From NCBI GenBank assembly GCA_028066055.1, contig JALCBY010000006.1:112451-176450 (forward strand): a stretch of 64,000 nucleotides of DNA. The letters run 5' to 3'. Under the pieces are notes generated by a model. It worked only from the letters and a program-made list of their open reading frames with translations, was not told the origin of the DNA and did not search any database. Positions within the stretch are counted from its first letter, which is position 1, and every line of letters begins with the position of its first letter. Source of the stretch: Hyphomicrobiaceae bacterium. GTDB lineage: Bacteria > Pseudomonadota > Alphaproteobacteria > Rhizobiales > Methyloligellaceae. Shown here piece after piece: positions 16,792 through 26,003 of the stretch. A program made the translations under genes and the position numbers.

Positions 16792-19700
16792 ATGGCATAT
16801 GTCGAGCTGCACGTGCGCACCAATTTTTCCTTCCTGCATGGTGCCTCGCATCCCGAAGAATATGTCCGCCGTTCGGCCGAACTCGGCCATGCGGCAATCG
16901 CCATCACCGACACCAACACGCTCGCAGGCGTGGTGCGCGCCCACAGTGCAGCCAAAACATGTGCGCAGAAGATTCTCGTCGGCACGGAACTTGAGCTTGC
17001 GGACGGCCAGCGCCTGGTCGCGCTGCCCATGAACCGTACCGCTTACGGGCGCCTGTCGCGTCTCATCAGCATCGGGCGTCGCCGGGTGGAAAAAGGGTCC
17101 TGCGAACTGCACGGCGAAGACCTCGAGGCATATGGTGAGGACACGCTGTTCATCGTGCTCCCACCCGACAAACCAGATGCAGCCTTTGCCGCACAACTCG
17201 GCCATTGGCGGCACATCTTCCCCGGCAATGTCTATCTCGCCGCAAGCCATCTTTACCGGGGAGACGATGCAAAGCGCATCGCGGAGCTCAGCCGCATTGC
17301 CGATGAGGTTGATATTCCGCTGGTGGCCACCAACGATGTGATGATGCATGTCCACGAACGGCGCGCGCTCGCGGATATAATCACCTGCATCCGCGAGAAA
17401 TGCACCATCGACACGGCAGGTCTTCAGCTTCTCAAGAACGCCGAGCGGCACCTCAAGAGCGTTGATGAGATGCGCCACCTTTTTGAAGCCTGCCCGGAAG
17501 CGATTGCATGCACGGTCGAGATCGCCGACCGCATCACCTTCAGCCTCGATGAGTTGCGCTACGAATATCCCGATGAGGTCTCCGACGGGCGCGACCCGCA
17601 GGAAGAACTCGAACGGCTGGTCGAGAGCGAAAGTTTCACACGCTACCCCGAGGGCGCGCCGGAAAAGGTTCGCGATATGCTCGCTTATGAGCTCGAAATC
17701 ATTCGCCAGCTCCGCTACGCACCCTATTTCCTGACCGTGTACGACATTGTTCGCTATGCCAAGGAAAACGAAATTCTATGCCAGGGACGCGGGTCGGCGG
17801 CCAACTCCATCGTCTGTTTCATGCTCGGCATCACCAGCGTTGGCCCTGACCTCATGGACATGGTGTTCGAGCGATTCGTCTCCACGGAGCGCAACGAGCC
17901 ACCGGATATCGACGTCGATTTCGAGCATGAGCGGCGCGAGGAGGTTATCCAGTATATTTACGGAAAATACGGCCGCGAACGCGCAGGCCTCGCCGCCACC
18001 GTCATCAGCTACCGCGCCCGCAGCGCCATCCGCGAGGTGGGCAAGGCGCTCGGCCTTTCAACCGACACCGTTTCCGCGCTGGCGAGCCAGGTCTGGGGCT
18101 GGTCTGAAATTGGTCTGGACGAAGCACGCGTGCGCGAAGTCGGGCTCGATCCCGACGATGCGCGGCTCAGACTCTGTCTTGCTCTCACCGAAGAGCTGAT
18201 GGGTTTCCCGCGTCACCTCTCCCAGCATGTTGGAGGCTTCGTCATCACCCGCGGACGGCTCGACGAGGTGGTGCCGGTCGAGAACGCGGCCATGGAGGAC
18301 CGCACAGTCGTCGAATGGGACAAGGATGATCTCGACGCGCTTGGCATCCTCAAGGTCGATGTGCTGGGCCTGGGCATGCTCACCTGCATCCGCAAGGCCT
18401 TCGATTTGCTCAAAACCCACTACGGGCGCATCTACAATCTCGCCTCGGTTCCGGAAGGCGATGAAGCCGTCTACGAGATGCTGGGGCGCGCCGACTCCCT
18501 TGGTGTGTTTCAGGTCGAATCCCGTGCGCAGATGAGCTTTCTGCCACGCATGCGCCCGAAGAACTTCTACGACCTTGTCATCGAGGTGGCGATTGTCCGC
18601 CCGGGGCCGATTCAGGGCGACATGGTTCACCCCTATCTCAGGCGTCGGAACGGCGAGGAGCCGGTCGTGTTTCCCTCAGAGGAGATGCGCGAGGTGCTCG
18701 GGAGGACGCTGGGCGTGCCGCTGTTCCAGGAGCAAGCCATGCGCATTGCCATCATCGGCGCCGGGTTCAAGCCGGATGAAGCCGACCAGCTCCGCCGCGC
18801 CATGGCCACCTTCCGCAAGACCGGCACGATCCATACCTTCCGCGAAAAATTCGTCTCCGGCATGGTCACGCGCGGTTACGAACAGGATTTTGCCGAACGC
18901 TGCTTCCGCCAGATCGAAGGCTTCGGCGAATACGGGTTTCCGGAAAGCCATGCGGCGAGCTTTGCGCTGCTGGTCTACGTCTCATCCTGGCTCAAATGCC
19001 GCCATCCGGCCGTTTTCGCCTGCGCGCTGCTCAACTCCCAGCCCATGGGGTTCTACGCCCCTGCGCAGATCGTGCGCGATGCCCGCGCCCATGGCGTCGA
19101 GGTGCACCCACCGGATGTCAATTTCTCCGACTGGGATTGCACGCTGGAACCCACGGAAGATGGTTTCGCCCTGAGGCTCGGCCTGCGCCAGATCAAGAGC
19201 CTCGGAAAGGATGACGGAGAGTGGATCGCGTCCGCGCGCGGCAACGGCTACGCACAACCGGAAGACCTGTGGCACAAGGCCGGCGTGCCCCCGAAGCTGC
19301 TGGACGTCCTGGCCCATGCCGATGCCTATCATTCCATGGGCGTAGAGCGGCGCGAAGCGCTCTGGCGCATTACCGGGCTGAAGGGAGAAAAACCGCTCCC
19401 CCTGTTCGACCATGCCGGCGAAGATGACCGAGGCCCGGACCTGACCGTCGACCTGCCGGCCATGACGGAAGGTGAGCATGTGGTGCAGGATTACACATCC
19501 ATGCGGCTGACACTGCGCACCCATCCCATTTCATTGCTGAGGTCAGAGATGCCGCCTGCGCGGGAAAACGGAACGTTGCTGACGACGGATGATGGCACCT
19601 GGCTTTGCGTTGCCGGGCTCGTCCTCGTGCGCCAGCGTCCCGGCACGGCCAAGGGCGTCGTGTTTGTTACACTGGAAGATGAAACGGGCGTCGCCAACGT

Positions 19701-20022
19701 CATCGTCTGGCCGAAGATTCTGGAACGCTTCCGCCGCGTGCTCATGACCTCCCGGCTGTTGCGCGTGAGCGGGCGCCTGCAACGCGAGGGGCTCGTCGCC
19801 CATCTGGTTGCCAACAGGCTGGAAGATTTCTCTCACCTGCTCGACGCGCTCGATGACACCCGGACATTCAAGCCGAAACGCCTCCGTACAGACGAGTTCG
19901 ACAACCTGCCGCACCCTGACCTGCGCGAGCACATCATCCGTCGCGCCGACACGAAGCCCGCTCCACCGCGCCACCCGCGCGAACAGGCCAAAATCCTGTT
20001 TCCGTCGAGGGATTTCCACTAA
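16792..20022 (+). CDS. dnaE2: Error-prone DNA polymerase III alpha subunit DnaE2 (ImuC)
   Basis: 1076 residues from ATG 16792, which begins AYVELHVRTNFSFLHGASHP, the PHP domain. The frame is open further upstream inside imuB but without family similarity. The polymerase palm has the catalytic acidic cluster PPDIDVDFEHERREE near residue 373, with GRGSAANSIVCF before it. An OB-fold domain near the C-terminus (GVVFVTLEDETGVANVIVW) matches DnaE2. It performs translesion synthesis in the SOS response with ImuA and ImuB. Four bp after imuB; ends 8 bp from a convergent gene. Intact. Confidence 0.95.
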   Translation: MAYVELHVRTNFSFLHGASHPEEYVRRSAELGHAAIAITDTNTLAGVVRAHSAAKTCAQKILVGTELELADGQRLVALPMNRTAYGRLSRLISIGRRRVEKGSCELHGEDLEAYGEDTLFIVLPPDKPDAAFAAQLGHWRHIFPGNVYLAASHLYRGDDAKRIAELSRIADEVDIPLVATNDVMMHVHERRALADIITCIREKCTIDTAGLQLLKNAERHLKSVDEMRHLFEACPEAIACTVEIADRITFSLDELRYEYPDEVSDGRDPQEELERLVESESFTRYPEGAPEKVRDMLAYELEIIRQLRYAPYFLTVYDIVRYAKENEILCQGRGSAANSIVCFMLGITSVGPDLMDMVFERFVSTERNEPPDIDVDFEHERREEVIQYIYGKYGRERAGLAATVISYRARSAIREVGKALGLSTDTVSALASQVWGWSEIGLDEARVREVGLDPDDARLRLCLALTEELMGFPRHLSQHVGGFVITRGRLDEVVPVENAAMEDRTVVEWDKDDLDALGILKVDVLGLGMLTCIRKAFDLLKTHYGRIYNLASVPEGDEAVYEMLGRADSLGVFQVESRAQMSFLPRMRPKNFYDLVIEVAIVRPGPIQGDMVHPYLRRRNGEEPVVFPSEEMREVLGRTLGVPLFQEQAMRIAIIGAGFKPDEADQLRRAMATFRKTGTIHTFREKFVSGMVTRGYEQDFAERCFRQIEGFGEYGFPESHAASFALLVYVSSWLKCRHPAVFACALLNSQPMGFYAPAQIVRDARAHGVEVHPPDVNFSDWDCTLEPTEDGFALRLGLRQIKSLGKDDGEWIASARGNGYAQPEDLWHKAGVPPKLLDVLAHADAYHSMGVERREALWRITGLKGEKPLPLFDHAGEDDRGPDLTVDLPAMTEGEHVVQDYTSMRLTLRTHPISLLRSEMPPARENGTLLTTDDGTWLCVAGLVLVRQRPGTAKGVVFVTLEDETGVANVIVWPKILERFRRVLMTSRLLRVSGRLQREGLVAHLVANRLEDFSHLLDALDDTRTFKPKRLRTDEFDNLPHPDLREHIIRRADTKPAPPRHPREQAKILFPSRDFH

Positions 20023-20029
20023 TCACACA

Positions 20030-20434
20030 TCAGGCAAAAATCCCACGCGTCCCGAGATAGCCGAGCGACGATGAAACGCCTGTAAGAAACGTACCCCAGG
20101 CGATATCGACCAGCGAAACCGAGAGCGACCAGTTCCGAAGGGTCGCATAGTTGGTCATGTCATAGGTTGCATAGGCAAAAAATCCGAACAACGCGCCATA
20201 GATGAGCGCGGTCGAAGCCGATTGCTCCCGCAGAGCCGGAGCGACAGCGAAAATGATGATCCCGACCACATAGATTGCATAAAATGCAACCGCCGCTCCC
20301 ATGTGGGGCTTTTTGAGCAAAAGTCCCCCGAGCCTGTCGAAATAGAACCGCTTCGCGATCTTCGACAACCAGATGAAATCAATGCTGAGAAAAACCACTG
20401 CCGTCACAATGTAAGCAGTCAGAAATTGAACCAT
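20030..20434 (-). CDS. DUF2177 family membrane protein
   Basis: 134-residue integral membrane protein with about four hydrophobic segments. The pattern FLSIDFIWLSKIAKRFY near residue 16, then YGALFGFFAYATYDMTNYATLRNW, is characteristic of DUF2177. Function unknown. It is divergent from the FAD oxidoreductase operon, and both face RpoE-type -35 elements, so it is likely part of the photooxidative stress response. In other Alphaproteobacteria members of this family sit in the same context, from memory. Confidence 0.88.
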   Translation of the reverse strand: MVQFLTAYIVTAVVFLSIDFIWLSKIAKRFYFDRLGGLLLKKPHMGAAVAFYAIYVVGIIIFAVAPALREQSASTALIYGALFGFFAYATYDMTNYATLRNWSLSVSLVDIAWGTFLTGVSSSLGYLGTRGIFA

Positions 20435-20460
20435 GATCGATGTCTCTTAACTCGCTTTCA

Positions 20461-20489
20461 AACTACGCAGATCGGCACCAAACGGATCA
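20461..20489 (-). promoter_or_regulatory. Candidate ECF11 RpoE promoter for DUF2177 gene
   Basis: On the minus strand TGATCC (20484-20489), an 18-base spacer, then TAGTT (20461-20465), 26 bases before the start codon. The Rhodobacter sphaeroides RpoE consensus is TGATCC-N18-TAAGA, so the -35 matches fully and the -10 partly. Confidence 0.6.
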
Positions 20490-20511
20490 CGCAAAAGACG
20501 CAACCGACCAG

Positions 20512-20540
20512 TGATCCGCATCTTCATGCGATCCGTAAAT
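20512..20540 (+). promoter_or_regulatory. Candidate ECF11 RpoE promoter for FAD oxidoreductase operon
   Basis: TGATCC (20512-20517), 18-base spacer, TAAAT (20536-20540), 28 bases before ATG 20569. Perfect -35, and three of five bases of the TAAGA -10. It lies back to back with the opposite-strand promoter, 22 bases apart. Confidence 0.68.
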
Positions 20541-20568
20541 TTCTCAAATCATCCGTGCAGGGGAATTC

Positions 20569-21900
20569 ATGACCAGACTGAACATCGCCGTCATCGGCTC
20601 CGGAATTTCCGGCCTGTCCGCAGCGTGGCTGTTGTCCCAACGACATCGCGTGACCCTTTACGAGGCGGATGACCGATTGGGCGGCCACGCCAATACCGTT
20701 GATGTCGAAACCCCGGAGGGTCAAATCCCGGTCGACACCGGCTTCATCGTCTACAACGAACAAAACTATCCCAATCTGACCGCTCTGTTCCGGCATCTCG
20801 GCGTTGCAACCGAGCCCACGGAAATGAGCTTTGCCCTGTCGCTCGATAATGGTGACTATGAATATGCCGGAAGCGGCTTCACCGGCTTTTTCGGACAGAG
20901 GCGCAACCTGATCAATCCCGCGCACTGGCGTCTGCTGCGCGACGTTTCGAGATTCTTCAGGACCGCGCCCGACCGCATCGCCGACCTCCCGCCCGGGACA
21001 ACGCTTGGCGACTTCCTGTCGCATGAAGATTATTCGGACGAATTTGTCGAAAACCACATCATGCCGATGGGAGCGGCCATCTGGTCGACGCCGATGGCCA
21101 GCATGCTCGGATTTCCGGCCCGCAGTTTCATAAACTTCTACGCCAACCACGGCATGCTGCAGTTTCGCGAACGCCCGGCTTGGCGCACCGTTACCGGCGG
21201 GAGCCGAACCTACGTGGACCGGCTGATTGATGACGGTGGATTCGAGGTTACGCACGGCACGACAATAGAACGTGTCGTCCGGCACGATCGCTATGTGCAT
21301 ATCGTCGATGCGCGCGGTGTCATGCGGCCGTTTGATCATGTCGTGATCGCGGCGCATGCCGATCAGGCGCTCAAAATGATCGATGAACCGCACGCGCTCG
21401 AGGCCCGGCATCTCGGTCAGTTCGATTATGAACCAAACCGTGCCGTGTTGCACACGGATCGGCGATGGATGCCGCAACGCAAGCGGCTCTGGTCGAGCTG
21501 GAACTATCTCAAGAACGGAACCGGCCACGAACAAAGGTTGAGCCTCAGCTACTGGATGAACCGGCTCCAGAATCTGAAGACGAAAACCAACCTGTTTGTC
21601 ACGCTGAACCCGACCGATGAAATCCATCCCAAAGCGGTGATCGAGCGTTTCAACTACACGCATCCGATCTTCAACGCCGCCGCGATCATCGCACAAAAGC
21701 AGCTCTGGAATATCCAGGGGCTGCGCCGGACATGGTTTTGCGGCAGCTATTTTGGTTATGGTTTCCACGAGGACGGATTGCAGAGTGGACTGGCCGTCGC
21801 AGAGCAATTGGGCGGCATGCGCAGACCATGGCGGGTCGAAAACGAGTCAGGACGTATCGCGCTTCCCCAAGAGGCGGTTCGGATCGAGGCGGCCGAATGA
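20569..21900 (+). CDS. FAD-dependent amine oxidase-like oxidoreductase
   Basis: 443-residue flavoprotein. The N-terminal motif AVIGSGISGLSAAWLL (residues 6-21) followed by YEADDRLGGHANTVD is the FAD-binding signature of the amine oxidase/protoporphyrinogen oxidase superfamily. The end has TWFCGSYFGYGFHEDGL, which closes the FAD domain. It overlaps the DUF1365 gene by 4 bp and is followed by a cyclopropane synthase-like gene. This trio belongs to RpoE-controlled clusters linked in Rhodobacter to fatty acid modification under singlet oxygen; the exact reaction of this protein is not known. Confidence 0.9.
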   Translation: MTRLNIAVIGSGISGLSAAWLLSQRHRVTLYEADDRLGGHANTVDVETPEGQIPVDTGFIVYNEQNYPNLTALFRHLGVATEPTEMSFALSLDNGDYEYAGSGFTGFFGQRRNLINPAHWRLLRDVSRFFRTAPDRIADLPPGTTLGDFLSHEDYSDEFVENHIMPMGAAIWSTPMASMLGFPARSFINFYANHGMLQFRERPAWRTVTGGSRTYVDRLIDDGGFEVTHGTTIERVVRHDRYVHIVDARGVMRPFDHVVIAAHADQALKMIDEPHALEARHLGQFDYEPNRAVLHTDRRWMPQRKRLWSSWNYLKNGTGHEQRLSLSYWMNRLQNLKTKTNLFVTLNPTDEIHPKAVIERFNYTHPIFNAAAIIAQKQLWNIQGLRRTWFCGSYFGYGFHEDGLQSGLAVAEQLGGMRRPWRVENESGRIALPQEAVRIEAAE

Positions 21901-22682
21901 GCAGGACCGAAAGCGCACTGTTTATTGGGACGGTTGTTCATAAAAGACTCCGCCCCCGCCGGCATGCACTCAGTTACAGCGTTTTTTCCTGCCTTTTCGA
22001 TTGCGGAGAGCTTGAAGAACTCGATCAACGCCTTCGTCTCTTCTCCTACAACGCATTTAATCTTTTTTCTCTTCGCGACGGCGATCACACGGACGGACAG
22101 GCCCTCAACAACCACTTGCGCGCAATTGCGGACGCCAGCGGACGCGGAAACGAAGTCAGCTGTTTTCTCATGCTGTGCTATCCGCGCATTCTCGGTTACG
22201 CGTTCAATCCGCTGACCGTCTATTTCGGCCTGGACGCGGGCGGGCAGGTACGCCTCGTCATCTACGAGGTGAACAACACGTTCGGCGAGCGCAAAACATA
22301 CGTCCTGCCTGCCGAGCCGGATGCAGATGGCCTGGTCAACCAGGAGTGTGAGAAGCGGTTTTACGTGTCCCCGTTCAATTCGGTGGAAGGCCGCTACAGC
22401 TTCCACGCCACCCCGCCTTCAGGGCGCGAGCTGACAGTCGGCGTGGCTCTCAAGACCGATGCTGGCCCTCTCCTCAAGGCCCATTTCAGGGGTGAGCGCC
22501 GACCCTTGTCGGACGGCTCCTTGCTACGCGCCCTGAGCCGCACGGGCTTGATGACCATCAAGGTCATCGCCGGCATCCACTATGAAGCCCTGCGCCTCTG
22601 GCTCAAAGGTTTACCGCTCGTGCGCCGTCCACCGCCGCCGGCTACTCCTGTTGTCTATATGCGAACGCCGAAAGAGACCTGA
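21897..22682 (+). CDS. DUF1365 family protein
   Basis: 261 residues from ATG 21897, overlapping the previous stop (ATGA). The family signatures are HKRLRPRRHALSYSVF, a LCYPRILGYAFNPLTVYF stretch and KRFYVSPFN. DUF1365 has no established structure-based role; the Rhodobacter homolog next to the RpoE-dependent cyclopropane synthase-like gene has been tied to furan fatty acid formation, from memory. Sandwiched tightly between the FAD oxidoreductase and the CFA-type methyltransferase, it almost certainly works in the same lipid pathway. Confidence 0.9.
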   Translation: MSRTESALFIGTVVHKRLRPRRHALSYSVFSCLFDCGELEELDQRLRLFSYNAFNLFSLRDGDHTDGQALNNHLRAIADASGRGNEVSCFLMLCYPRILGYAFNPLTVYFGLDAGGQVRLVIYEVNNTFGERKTYVLPAEPDADGLVNQECEKRFYVSPFNSVEGRYSFHATPPSGRELTVGVALKTDAGPLLKAHFRGERRPLSDGSLLRALSRTGLMTIKVIAGIHYEALRLWLKGLPLVRRPPPPATPVVYMRTPKET

Positions 22683-22689
22683 CAACGCG

Positions 22690-23922
22690 ATGATCCAGGA
22701 ACTGACAGCAGACGGCGCAGCGCGCCCCCGGCTTATCATCAGGCTTCTGACGCCCTTCATTCGTGGCAGCGGACAACGCATGCTCAGATGGACGCCGGCA
22801 GGATCGATATTGCTGGAACTGCCCAACGGCCAGCGCCTGCGATTTGGCGCACAATCGGGTGCATTCGAACCGCTTCTTAAGCTCAACAATTACGGCGTCA
22901 TTTCCAAATCTTTGTGGCGCGGCGGAATCGGTTTCGCGGAAGCCTATATCGATGGGGATTTCGACTGCTCCGACCTGACGGAGGTATTCCGGTTTTTTAT
23001 CCGGAACCGGGATCGTCTGGACGATACGGGTGGTGCCCTGTTCAAGGCGCGGCTCCCCGACCGGGTCGCGCATCTGGCCCGGCGCAATACGCTTCGCGGA
23101 AGCCGCCGCAACATTTCCGAACACTATGACCTCGGAAACGATTTCTACCGGCTCTGGCTTGACGGAGAGATGAACTATTCGAGCGGGCTGTATGAAGCCG
23201 GATGTACCTCGCTTGCCCATGCGCAGGCTGCAAAGATCGACCTCATTCGCGACGCCCTGCAACTCGACGGCGGGGAAAAGGTTCTTGAGATTGGATGCGG
23301 ATGGGGCAGTCTGGCACGGCACCTCGCGGTCCGCAAAGATGCTGTGGTGACCGGCCTGACATTGTCCTGGGAACAGCTCGATCATGCGTGTAAGATGGCA
23401 CGCGTTGCCGGTCTGGCGAACAGATGCAAATTCCAACTTCGAGACTATCGCGACGAGAACGGCCTCTACGACCGTATCGTGTCCGTTGAGATGATCGAGG
23501 CGGTTGGCGAGGAGAACTGGCCGCGATACTTCCGGACGCTGAACGAACGTCTCAGACCCGGCGGATCCGCCGTTATCCAGGCGATCACCATGGAAGCGCG
23601 CCGCTTCGAAAAGTATCGCCGGAAGGCCGACTTCATCCAGCGCTACATCTTTCCTGGCGGCATGCTGCCCACGGAAACCGCTGTTGCGACCCACGCGGAA
23701 CGAAACGGGTTCGCCTTTGAGCCTGTCGAGCGGTTCGGGCAGAGTTATGCGCTGACCCTCCAGGAATGGCGCCGTCGTTTTGAAAACGCATGGCCGCAGA
23801 TTGAAGCGCTCGGGTTCGACGAGACCTTCCGGCGCAAATGGCGCTACTATCTGGCCTATTGCGAGGCTGGCTTTCTCGAGGGTGTCATCGATGTGGGCGT
23901 CTATCGCCTGCGCAAAATCTAG
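22690..23922 (+). CDS. Cyclopropane-fatty-acyl-phospholipid synthase-like methyltransferase
   Basis: 410 residues from ATG 22690, 7 bp after the DUF1365 stop; the longer frame upstream is a shadow. SAM-binding motif VLEIGCGWGSLARHLA is near residue 198. Family marks are SEHYDLGNDFYRLWLDGEMNYSSG, VSVEMIEAVGEENWP and FIFPGG-like QRYIFPGGMLPT. It acts on unsaturated fatty acyl chains of membrane phospholipids. In R. sphaeroides the homolog in the RpoE regulon takes part in furan fatty acid synthesis rather than simple cyclopropanation, as recalled; either is possible here. Ends with a 4-bp convergent overlap with the SDR gene. Confidence 0.92.
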   Translation: MIQELTADGAARPRLIIRLLTPFIRGSGQRMLRWTPAGSILLELPNGQRLRFGAQSGAFEPLLKLNNYGVISKSLWRGGIGFAEAYIDGDFDCSDLTEVFRFFIRNRDRLDDTGGALFKARLPDRVAHLARRNTLRGSRRNISEHYDLGNDFYRLWLDGEMNYSSGLYEAGCTSLAHAQAAKIDLIRDALQLDGGEKVLEIGCGWGSLARHLAVRKDAVVTGLTLSWEQLDHACKMARVAGLANRCKFQLRDYRDENGLYDRIVSVEMIEAVGEENWPRYFRTLNERLRPGGSAVIQAITMEARRFEKYRRKADFIQRYIFPGGMLPTETAVATHAERNGFAFEPVERFGQSYALTLQEWRRRFENAWPQIEALGFDETFRRKWRYYLAYCEAGFLEGVIDVGVYRLRKI

Positions 23923-24680
23923 CCGTCTTTCTTCAAAATGAAGGTCCGCACGATCCAGAAGAACAGAGCATTGGGCATCCTCCTTAAGAGCTTCATTCCA
24001 AGGACGAACCTCTTGGGAAACGCGATTTCGTAGCGTCCCGCCTCAAGACCCGCCAGCGTTTCGCGGGCGGCTTCCTCAACCGAGACAATGCCGGGCATTG
24101 GGAATTCGTTCTTTTCCGTCATCGGCGTGTCGACGAAGCCTGGATTGACCACAGATACGGTGATGCCGTGCGGTGAGAGTTCGGCTTTGAGGGACTCCGC
24201 AACATTGATGAGCGCGGCCTTGGTCGGACCATAGGCGAGCGACTTCGGCAGGCCGCGATAGCCGGCTACCGACGCGACAATGGCGATGTGACCGGAACGT
24301 CTCCCGATCATGCGCGGCAACAGTGCGCCGAGCGCGTTCATGACGCCCATATAGTTGATGTCTATGCTCTTGCGCACATTTGCCAGGTCGAAAGCCTCAG
24401 CCTCCATGGGAAACCATACGCCGGCATTCAGCACAGCCAAATCGATCGGACCCGCAATCGCCTCTATGTTCTCAACGCAGGCGGCAACGGCCTTTTCGTC
24501 GGTGACGTCCAGGGGGTATGCCGCGAGGTTTTTTCCGGATTTTTCCGCCTCGCGAAGCTTGCCGGCAGAGCGCGCGGAAATGGCGACATGCGGAACTGTG
24601 CCGTCAAGACGTCTTGCCAGTTCCAGACCGATCCCGGAACTGGCACCCGTTATCCAGACCGAGTTCCATTTCCCGGGCAT
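23919..24680 (-). CDS. Short-chain dehydrogenase/reductase
   Basis: 253-residue classical SDR. The cofactor motif TGASSGIGLELA starts near residue 10, the NAG motif VLNAGVW near 88, and the catalytic YxxxK is in AYGPTKAALIN, with Ser in IVASVAGYRG. A hydrophobic C-terminal segment (NALFFWIVRTFILKK) suggests membrane association. It is the third gene of the rpoE-chrR transcript, 12 bp after chrR. Its likely job is a redox step in lipid modification or defence against lipid oxidation products; the substrate is unknown. Confidence 0.9.
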   Translation of the reverse strand: MPGKWNSVWITGASSGIGLELARRLDGTVPHVAISARSAGKLREAEKSGKNLAAYPLDVTDEKAVAACVENIEAIAGPIDLAVLNAGVWFPMEAEAFDLANVRKSIDINYMGVMNALGALLPRMIGRRSGHIAIVASVAGYRGLPKSLAYGPTKAALINVAESLKAELSPHGITVSVVNPGFVDTPMTEKNEFPMPGIVSVEEAARETLAGLEAGRYEIAFPKRFVLGMKLLRRMPNALFFWIVRTFILKKDG

Positions 24681-24692
24681 GGTGCAAACCGT

Positions 24693-25352
24693 CTATATGC
24701 CCACCAGTGGTTGGAGCAGGCGGCTGAAAAACCCTTTGTAGCGGGTCGGCGCTTCGGTTGCGACCAGGCAGATGCAGGGCGCCCCCGCCTCGACCTTGGG
24801 CTGATGCTCTACATGTTCGTCGAGATCGGCAATGTCGCCAGGACCGAACCGACCGAGTTCGTCCCGATATGCACCGGAAAGAACCAGCGTCATTTCCGAG
24901 CCGCCATGGCCATGCTCCGGTACGGCCTTTCCCGCCGCGATGTGCAACATGTAGAGCGACGAATCCGGTGCCGTGGCAAGCTCGATGGCATGGCGACGGA
25001 CCCCCGGGGAAATCGTCTTCCAGGAAATTTCATCGAGCGACGATCCGACAAACCTGCGCAAGGGCAGCGGTACGTCGCCGCCGTTGACGACCGCGGCCTC
25101 CCGCTTCTCCGGTGCTCGGTCACCGTCGGCGGCGATCTGAGCCATAAGTCTTTCGAATGCGCCAGCGGACATATCAACCTCGTCGGTTTCATCAAGCAGC
25201 CGCCCGCCCATCTCTTCGGCAAGATGCACGGCGCGGCGGCACTCTGCGCACATAGCCAGATGCGCGGCAACGACCACAGAAAAGGCTTCATCGAGATCGC
25301 CGGCGGCGTAACGCAGCAGCGTTGCGCCATCAAGATGATGATGAACGTTCAC
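24693..25352 (-). CDS. chrR: ChrR-family zinc anti-sigma factor
   Basis: 219-residue anti-sigma factor that holds RpoE until singlet oxygen appears. The N-terminal zinc residues are present at exactly the positions known for R. sphaeroides ChrR: His6, His31, Cys35 and Cys38. The C-terminal cupin has PEHGHGGSEMTLVLSG and DEHVEHQP, keeping the metal ligands needed for the singlet-oxygen response. It overlaps rpoE by 4 bp, so sigma and anti-sigma are coupled. Intact. Confidence 0.94.
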   Translation of the reverse strand: MNVHHHLDGATLLRYAAGDLDEAFSVVVAAHLAMCAECRRAVHLAEEMGGRLLDETDEVDMSAGAFERLMAQIAADGDRAPEKREAAVVNGGDVPLPLRRFVGSSLDEISWKTISPGVRRHAIELATAPDSSLYMLHIAAGKAVPEHGHGGSEMTLVLSGAYRDELGRFGPGDIADLDEHVEHQPKVEAGAPCICLVATEAPTRYKGFFSRLLQPLVGI

Positions 25353-25948
25353 TTCACGTCCTCCAATTCAGTCTTTAGTTTTGCGTATGCGAGACGCATA
25401 CGTGATTTGACAGTGCCGAGCGGCACATCCAGTTTTTCCGCAACCTCGCTTTGCGGCATGTCACACAGATATGCCAGCTCAATCACCTTGCGTTGCTCAA
25501 CGGGTAGCTCGGCAAGTGCCGCCGCCACCCGTTCCGCCTGCTGATTGGCCAACACTTCGTCTGAAGCATCGGTGTCGCTCGAAGGCAGTTCGAGCCCGTC
25601 AACATCTTCATGCGGACGCGACGAACTGCGTCGCAGACGGTCGATACGGGCATTACGTGCGATCGTGAATATCCACGTTCCTACGCTACCACGCTCCGGC
25701 GAATAGAGGTGGACCTTGCGCCAGAGCGTCATCATGACATCCTGGACCAAATCTTCCGCCTGAGCATGGTCGGCACCTGACTTCAGCATGAGCGCCTTCA
25801 CCCGGGGACCAAAGTACCGAAACAAAGCCTCAAACGCCGATTTGTCGCGGGACACAGCTATTCTTGAAACCAGGGTCCTGTGCTCATCGAACAATTGCTG
25901 CCCCGTCAAGTGGTCATCGCGTTCTTTCACGTTCAGAACCGCATGCAT
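25349..25948 (-). CDS. rpoE: ECF sigma factor RpoE (ECF11, ChrR-partnered)
   Basis: 199-residue group 4 sigma factor. Region 2 covers AFEALFRYFGPRVKALM to LVQDVMMTLWRKVH and GTWIFTIARNARIDRLRR; region 4 covers AALAELPVEQRKVIELAYLCDMPQSEVAEKLDVPLGTVKSRM in outline. The partner ChrR gene overlaps it. An ECF11-like promoter lies just upstream, suggesting autoregulation. It is expected to drive the divergent lipid-modification operon at 20.5 kb and the DUF2177 gene. Confidence 0.95.
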   Translation of the reverse strand: MHAVLNVKERDDHLTGQQLFDEHRTLVSRIAVSRDKSAFEALFRYFGPRVKALMLKSGADHAQAEDLVQDVMMTLWRKVHLYSPERGSVGTWIFTIARNARIDRLRRSSSRPHEDVDGLELPSSDTDASDEVLANQQAERVAAALAELPVEQRKVIELAYLCDMPQSEVAEKLDVPLGTVKSRMRLAYAKLKTELEDVK

Positions 25949-25974
25949 CCAAAGACCTCATTTTTACCACGTCT

Positions 25975-26003
25975 TGGTACGTGGCACGCGATTCTTTGGA
26001 TCA
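25975..26003 (-). promoter_or_regulatory. Candidate autoregulatory RpoE promoter
   Basis: Minus strand TGATCC (25998-26003), 18-base spacer, TACCA (25975-25979), 27 bases before the rpoE start. The -35 is perfect; the -10 keeps TA and the final A of TAAGA. Confidence 0.55.

Noticed and set aside
20524..21807. Minus-strand open frame of 427 codons opposite the FAD oxidoreductase
   Set aside because: Antisense shadow; it would also run across the predicted RpoE promoter.
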